Assembly (NCBI GenBank): GCA_017694215.1
Contig: JADIND010000029.1
Span: 1 to 16,483 of the forward strand
DNA from: Candidatus Scatousia excrementipullorum
GTDB lineage: Bacteria; Cyanobacteriota; Vampirovibrionia; Gastranaerophilales; Gastranaerophilaceae
Direction of reading: 5' to 3'
DNA length: 16,483 nt
Numbering within the stretch: the stretch's first letter is position 1; each line of letters starts with the position of its first letter. Position numbers and translations under genes: made by a program. The notes under the pieces are model-generated. The model made no database searches. It was given only the letters and a program-made list of their open reading frames with translations, and was not told the DNA's origin. Below, in pieces: positions 13,291 through 16,483 of the stretch.

Positions 13291-14145
13291 ATGATTATTA
13301 AGAAGAAAAAGCTTAACAAGGTATCGGGGAATGTGCCGGAGGAGGTTTTGCAGACAGATGATACTGCCGTGCAAGATTTTGCCGTGCCTGAAAATGACGG
13401 GATACCGCAGGTTGATGGCGGGCAAGAATTTGAAAATACAACCGCTGATTATGAACAGTCTCCTCTGACAGAGGCTGAAAATCAAAGTCCTGCAGCAGAA
13501 GTGCAGACTCCTGCGGTTCCGGTGGAACCGGAACCGGAAGATATCGATTTATTCAGTCTTGATAATATCGATTTTACCCAGAGGGAAGAACGTAGAAAAG
13601 GTGACAGACGCCGCGGTTTCCGGCGTGTTGATGACAGAAATCTGGTATCCAGAGCAAGAGAAGAAGCTGATTCAATCAGAGAAGCCGCCAGAAATGAAGG
13701 TTATCAGGCCGGACTTGAGCAGGCTCAGGCTGAAATTCAACAGGTGAAGGAAGCTTTTGAAATGTTTATGGGTGCTCCGCAGGCTGTTTATGAGCAGATT
13801 GCACCGGATATTCTGCAGATAAGTGTTGATATTGCACAAAAAATCATTAAAAAAGAAACGGAAGAAGACCCGCAGGTCTTGATAAATACGATTATTGACG
13901 TACTTAAAGGCCTGTCAAAAGAGGAAAACAAAATTTCCTTGAGGGTTAATCCGGTTCAGGTTGATGTTATAAAGCAGCAAATTCCTGAAATTCTGAATAT
14001 TGCCGGACTGGATGCGAAAGTTTCGGTTCTGGCGGATGAAGAAGTTACGGAAGGCGGATGTCTGGTTACAACCGCAAACGGTATAGTAGATGCGACGATT
14101 GAAACTCAGTTGTCGATAATTTATGAGGCATTGAAAGAAGTCTGA
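13291..14145 (+). CDS. fliH: FliH/SctL-type ATPase regulator
   Basis: FliH/SctL links the export ATPase FliI/SctN to the base of the machine and controls it. Residues 1-95 are acidic, Pro/Glu/Gln-rich and disordered. Residues 98-116 are strongly basic (REERRKGDRRRGFRRVDDR). A long helix follows (118-158) with the alanine/glycine-spaced pattern seen in FliH (EAARNEGYQAGLEQAQAEI, 131-149), then the conserved C-terminal domain (about 165-284: ISVDIAQKIIKKE, INTIIDVLKGL, VSVLADEEVTEGGCLVTT). The 284-aa length is slightly above the usual 230-270 because of the acidic N-terminus. The gene follows fliG by 12 bases, and its TGA overlaps the ATG of flhA. The ATPase gene that usually follows is not here. 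Confidence 0.88.
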   Translation: MIIKKKKLNKVSGNVPEEVLQTDDTAVQDFAVPENDGIPQVDGGQEFENTTADYEQSPLTEAENQSPAAEVQTPAVPVEPEPEDIDLFSLDNIDFTQREERRKGDRRRGFRRVDDRNLVSRAREEADSIREAARNEGYQAGLEQAQAEIQQVKEAFEMFMGAPQAVYEQIAPDILQISVDIAQKIIKKETEEDPQVLINTIIDVLKGLSKEENKISLRVNPVQVDVIKQQIPEILNIAGLDAKVSVLADEEVTEGGCLVTTANGIVDATIETQLSIIYEALKEV

Positions 14146-16241
14146 TGGCACAGGGGCAAGGTTCAGGAAATCCGTTAAGTGAAGTTTTTATGGCAATCTT
14201 TGTATTGTTCCTGATTGTCATCCTCCTTGTCGAGCTGCCGAATTGGATTGTTAATATCTGTATATGTTTGAATATTACTCTCGGTATTGTTCTTTTGATG
14301 TTTGCTCTTTATGTACAAAAGACATTGGAACTGTCTTCATTCCCGTCAATTATTCTTATTGGTACAATGTTCAGGCTTTGTTTATCAATCGCATCGACCA
14401 GACTTATTCTGGCTAAAGGTGAGGCAGGAGAAGTTATTCACGCTTTCGGCACATTCGTAACCGGCGGAAATATGATTGTTGGCGGTGTAATATTTCTTAT
14501 TATTACGATTGTTCAGTTTATGGTAATTACAAAAGGTGCTGAACGTATCGCAGAAGTTGCGGCAAGATTTGCATTGGATGCTATGCCGGGTAAGCAGATG
14601 ACTATTGATGCTGACTTTAATGCCGGTTTAATTTCTCCTGAAGAAGCGACAAAAAAACGTGAAGATTTGCAAAGAGAATCAAACCTTTTCGGTAGTATGG
14701 ACGGTGCGATGAAGTTCGTAAAAGGGGATACTATTGCAGGTATTATTATCGTAATCATTAACATTGTCGGAGGATTGTGTATAGGTTGTTTAATGAACCA
14801 GATGCAGCTTGCTGATGCTGTTTCAAAATATACAATTCTTACTATCGGTGACGGTTTGGCCTCACAGGTACCTTCTCTTTTGATGTCAATAGCTGCCGGT
14901 GTATTTATGACCCGTTCTTCCGCACAAAGTTCTTCTCTGGGTTCTGATGTTGCCGGTCAGATTATGAGTAAACCGAATGCGTTGTTCTTTTCTGCAGGGT
15001 TTTTAATTTTGCTTGCATTAACAGGTCACTGGACCGGTCTGCCATGGATTCCGTTTACTCTTTTTGCGATAGGATTGTTTGTTGCAGGGTTCTCTGTATT
15101 AATCAATGCCGATGTTCAATCCCAGTTAGGACAATTAGAAAGTGTCAGACAAAACATGCAGGATCTTGTTAACCCTAACAGAATGTATGAGCGTTTAGGA
15201 GTTGATGTTTTGAGCTTACAGGTAGGCTCAAACCTGCTTGTAATTGCAGACCCTGATCAGGAAGGCCAGCTGCTTGCAAAAATTGCAGCACTCCGTCAGA
15301 GAGTTACAGATGAGCTCGGGTATATTATTCCTAATATAAGAATTATGGATTCGTCTGCACTTGATGCGAATGAATATATGATTTCTATCCGCGGAAACAC
15401 TGTTGCCACCGGTTATGTTTATCCTGGGCGTTTAATGGTTATTGCGGATCAGTGGGATGCCGTTAGAAAAGAAGTTCCGGAAGATGCAATTATCGGGATA
15501 GATCCGACTTATCAAACACAGGCTTACTGGATTTCTCCTGATGATGCAAAAGCTGCCCGTTCTGTTACGGCTATTGACTCAACCGATGTTATTGTTACCC
15601 ACCTTCAGGAGTGCGTAAGAAAACACGTTGATGAGGTTATGACAAAAACAGATGTGCTTAAGCTTATGGAACTTGTTCGTTCTCAAGATCCTACTCTTGT
15701 CAATGACCTTGTTCCGACTATTATTTCCACAAGTGACTTGAGAAAGATTTTTGTTAACCTTATCAGAGAAAAAGTTTCTATCAAGGATATTATATTTGTC
15801 TTTGAAAGACTTTGTGATTATGCAAGATTTTCTAAAGAACCTGATATTTTATCGGAGCGTCTAAGAGCTGCTCTCGGACGCCAGATTTGTCTGTCTAATG
15901 TTGGGGATGATAAGGTTCTATATGCACTTACGCTTTCGCCTGACTGGGAAAAAATTCTTGATGACAGCTGCCAGAGAACAGAGCTCGGTACAATGTTTCT
16001 TTTGAATCCTATGCAGGTGCAGGAACTCATTGAAAGTGCCGCCACAACAATGATTAGAGCACAGCAGGCATGCGGTCATCAGCCGGTAATTCTCTGTTCG
16101 CCGAGAATCAGATTGCCTCTTTACCAGCTGCTTGAACGTCATATCCCGACGATTGTCGTAATTTCTTATTCGGAACTTATTACCGATATCAAGGTTGAGG
16201 CTGTTGATACTATTGGCGATAATGCAATGACGGATTTATAG
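14145..16241 (+). CDS. flhA: FHIPEP export-gate protein FlhA/SctV, SctV-like in places
   Basis: This is the export gate of the flagellar or injectisome secretion machine. The 698-aa product has about eight membrane helices in residues 13-320 and a cytoplasmic domain (about 340-698) that binds substrates and chaperones. The FHIPEP signature lies at 130-162 (KGAERIAEVAARFALDAMPG, then QMTIDADFNAGL). GEAGEVIHAFGTFVTGGN (92-109) lacks the short insertion common in FlhA; GSMDGAMKFVKGDTIAG (183-199) and YTILTIGDGLASQVPSLL (229-246) read like SctV. FlhA more often has DGASKFV at that point. The C-terminal domain (ELGYIIPNIRIMD, EYMISIRGN, LPLYQLLERHIPTIVVISY) fits both. Start ATG overlaps the fliH stop (TGATG), which suggests coupled translation. 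Flagellar and non-flagellar forms cannot be told apart for sure by eye. Confidence 0.92.
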   Translation: MAQGQGSGNPLSEVFMAIFVLFLIVILLVELPNWIVNICICLNITLGIVLLMFALYVQKTLELSSFPSIILIGTMFRLCLSIASTRLILAKGEAGEVIHAFGTFVTGGNMIVGGVIFLIITIVQFMVITKGAERIAEVAARFALDAMPGKQMTIDADFNAGLISPEEATKKREDLQRESNLFGSMDGAMKFVKGDTIAGIIIVIINIVGGLCIGCLMNQMQLADAVSKYTILTIGDGLASQVPSLLMSIAAGVFMTRSSAQSSSLGSDVAGQIMSKPNALFFSAGFLILLALTGHWTGLPWIPFTLFAIGLFVAGFSVLINADVQSQLGQLESVRQNMQDLVNPNRMYERLGVDVLSLQVGSNLLVIADPDQEGQLLAKIAALRQRVTDELGYIIPNIRIMDSSALDANEYMISIRGNTVATGYVYPGRLMVIADQWDAVRKEVPEDAIIGIDPTYQTQAYWISPDDAKAARSVTAIDSTDVIVTHLQECVRKHVDEVMTKTDVLKLMELVRSQDPTLVNDLVPTIISTSDLRKIFVNLIREKVSIKDIIFVFERLCDYARFSKEPDILSERLRAALGRQICLSNVGDDKVLYALTLSPDWEKILDDSCQRTELGTMFLLNPMQVQELIESAATTMIRAQQACGHQPVILCSPRIRLPLYQLLERHIPTIVVISYSELITDIKVEAVDTIGDNAMTDL

Positions 16242-16244
16242 TAA

Positions 16245-16451
16245 ATGAAAAAATTTATATTGTTTTTAATAGGAATATATCAAAAAATATCAAAGCATAC
16301 GCCGCCGGTGTGCAGGTTTTATCCGACGTGTTCCGAATATACCCGACAGGCAATAATTAAATACGGTGTATTAAAAGGCGGCTGGCTCGGGATAAAGAGA
16401 ATTTCTAAATGTCATCCGCTGCACGAGGGCGGATATGACCCTGTACCTTGA
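16245..16451 (+). CDS. yidD: Membrane protein insertion efficiency factor YidD
   Basis: YidD is a small protein at the inner face of the membrane that helps YidC insert proteins. The 68-aa product is complete: an N-terminal amphipathic helix (FILFLIGIYQKISK, 4-17), CRFYPTCSEY (23-32), the helix AIIKYGVLKGGWLGIKRI (36-53), CHPLHEGGYDPVP (56-68). The three conserved cysteines of the family are present. It starts 3 bases after the flhA stop and so belongs to this operon, whereas yidD usually sits beside rnpA and yidC. I see no separate ribosome binding site apart from weak AG-rich sequence at the end of flhA. Confidence 0.95.
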   Translation: MKKFILFLIGIYQKISKHTPPVCRFYPTCSEYTRQAIIKYGVLKGGWLGIKRISKCHPLHEGGYDPVP

Positions 16452-16476
16452 AATTTCTATAAAAATAGTTTATAAT
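16448..16476 (+). promoter_or_regulatory. Near-consensus sigma-70 promoter for a gene beyond the window
   Basis: TTGAAA (16448-16453) overlaps the yidD stop codon, and TATAAT (16471-16476) follows after 17 bases. The predicted start, near 16483, is at the window edge, so the next gene on the plus strand has its own promoter. No terminator separates it from yidD. Confidence 0.6.
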
Positions 16477-16483
16477 TTAAGTA

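Noticed and set aside
12940..13485. 181-codon open frame on the minus strand across the fliG-fliH junction
   Set aside because: It is antisense to two well-supported genes, has no ribosome binding site, and its translation is Ile/Phe/Leu/Cys-rich as expected of the complement of AT-rich coding DNA.

Overview
The window is AT-rich (mostly about 35% GC by eye) and densely coded on both strands. It carries a flagellar/type III secretion gene set and several coiled-coil, Ser/Thr/Asn/Gln-rich proteins that I do not recognise. The composition, the set of unknown proteins, the FliE-FliF-FliG-FliH-FlhA order and the reverse rubrerythrin make me think of a gut-type, anaerobic, non-photosynthetic cyanobacterial relative (Vampirovibrionia/Gastranaerophilales, 'Melainabacteria'). 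That placement is an inference: there is no rRNA or other phylogenetic marker in the window.

Left part (1-5059): the 3' end of an unrecognised Asn/Ser-rich gene; a dihydropteroate synthase (folP) with a ~115-residue N-terminal extension; an unknown protein with a glycine-rich hydrophobic segment at each end; a bidirectional terminator; a convergent reverse rubrerythrin (rubredoxin domain first); a stand-alone AICAR-transformylase-like (PurH C-terminal half) gene whose catalytic residues are almost all replaced; and, divergent from it, a Gln-rich protein with a conserved-looking helical C-terminal third.

Middle part (5075-9384, all on the minus strand): two short coiled-coil/basic proteins (90 and 107 aa) behind a promoter region with three helically phased TTGTAAC repeats; a strong terminator; a two-gene unit coding for a 508-aa protein and a 272-aa Gly/Ser/Ala-rich hydrophobic protein; and a glycosyltransferase-like gene. 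The 107-aa protein and the two ends of the 508-aa protein align without gaps, so they are a short and a long member of one family. The long one has an insertion of about 400 residues built partly from ~95-residue repeats. This layout, helical ends with a variable middle and no Sec signal, resembles that of flagellin/hook-type export substrates.

Right part (9490-16483, plus strand): a dCMP deaminase, a palindrome and a hairpin, then a tight operon fliE-fliF-fliG-like-fliH-flhA/sctV-yidD. FliE, FliF (two membrane segments, double-ring size) and FliH are flagellum-like. The FHIPEP export-gate protein carries features more typical of SctV of injectisomes, and the FliG-like protein lacks a recognisable EHPQ motif and torque-helix region. 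No filament, rod, hook, motor or ATPase gene lies in the window. The most interesting reading is a mosaic or reduced type III export machine with its own family of coiled-coil substrates encoded next door. The window ends with a near-consensus promoter that overlaps the yidD stop codon and drives a gene outside the window.
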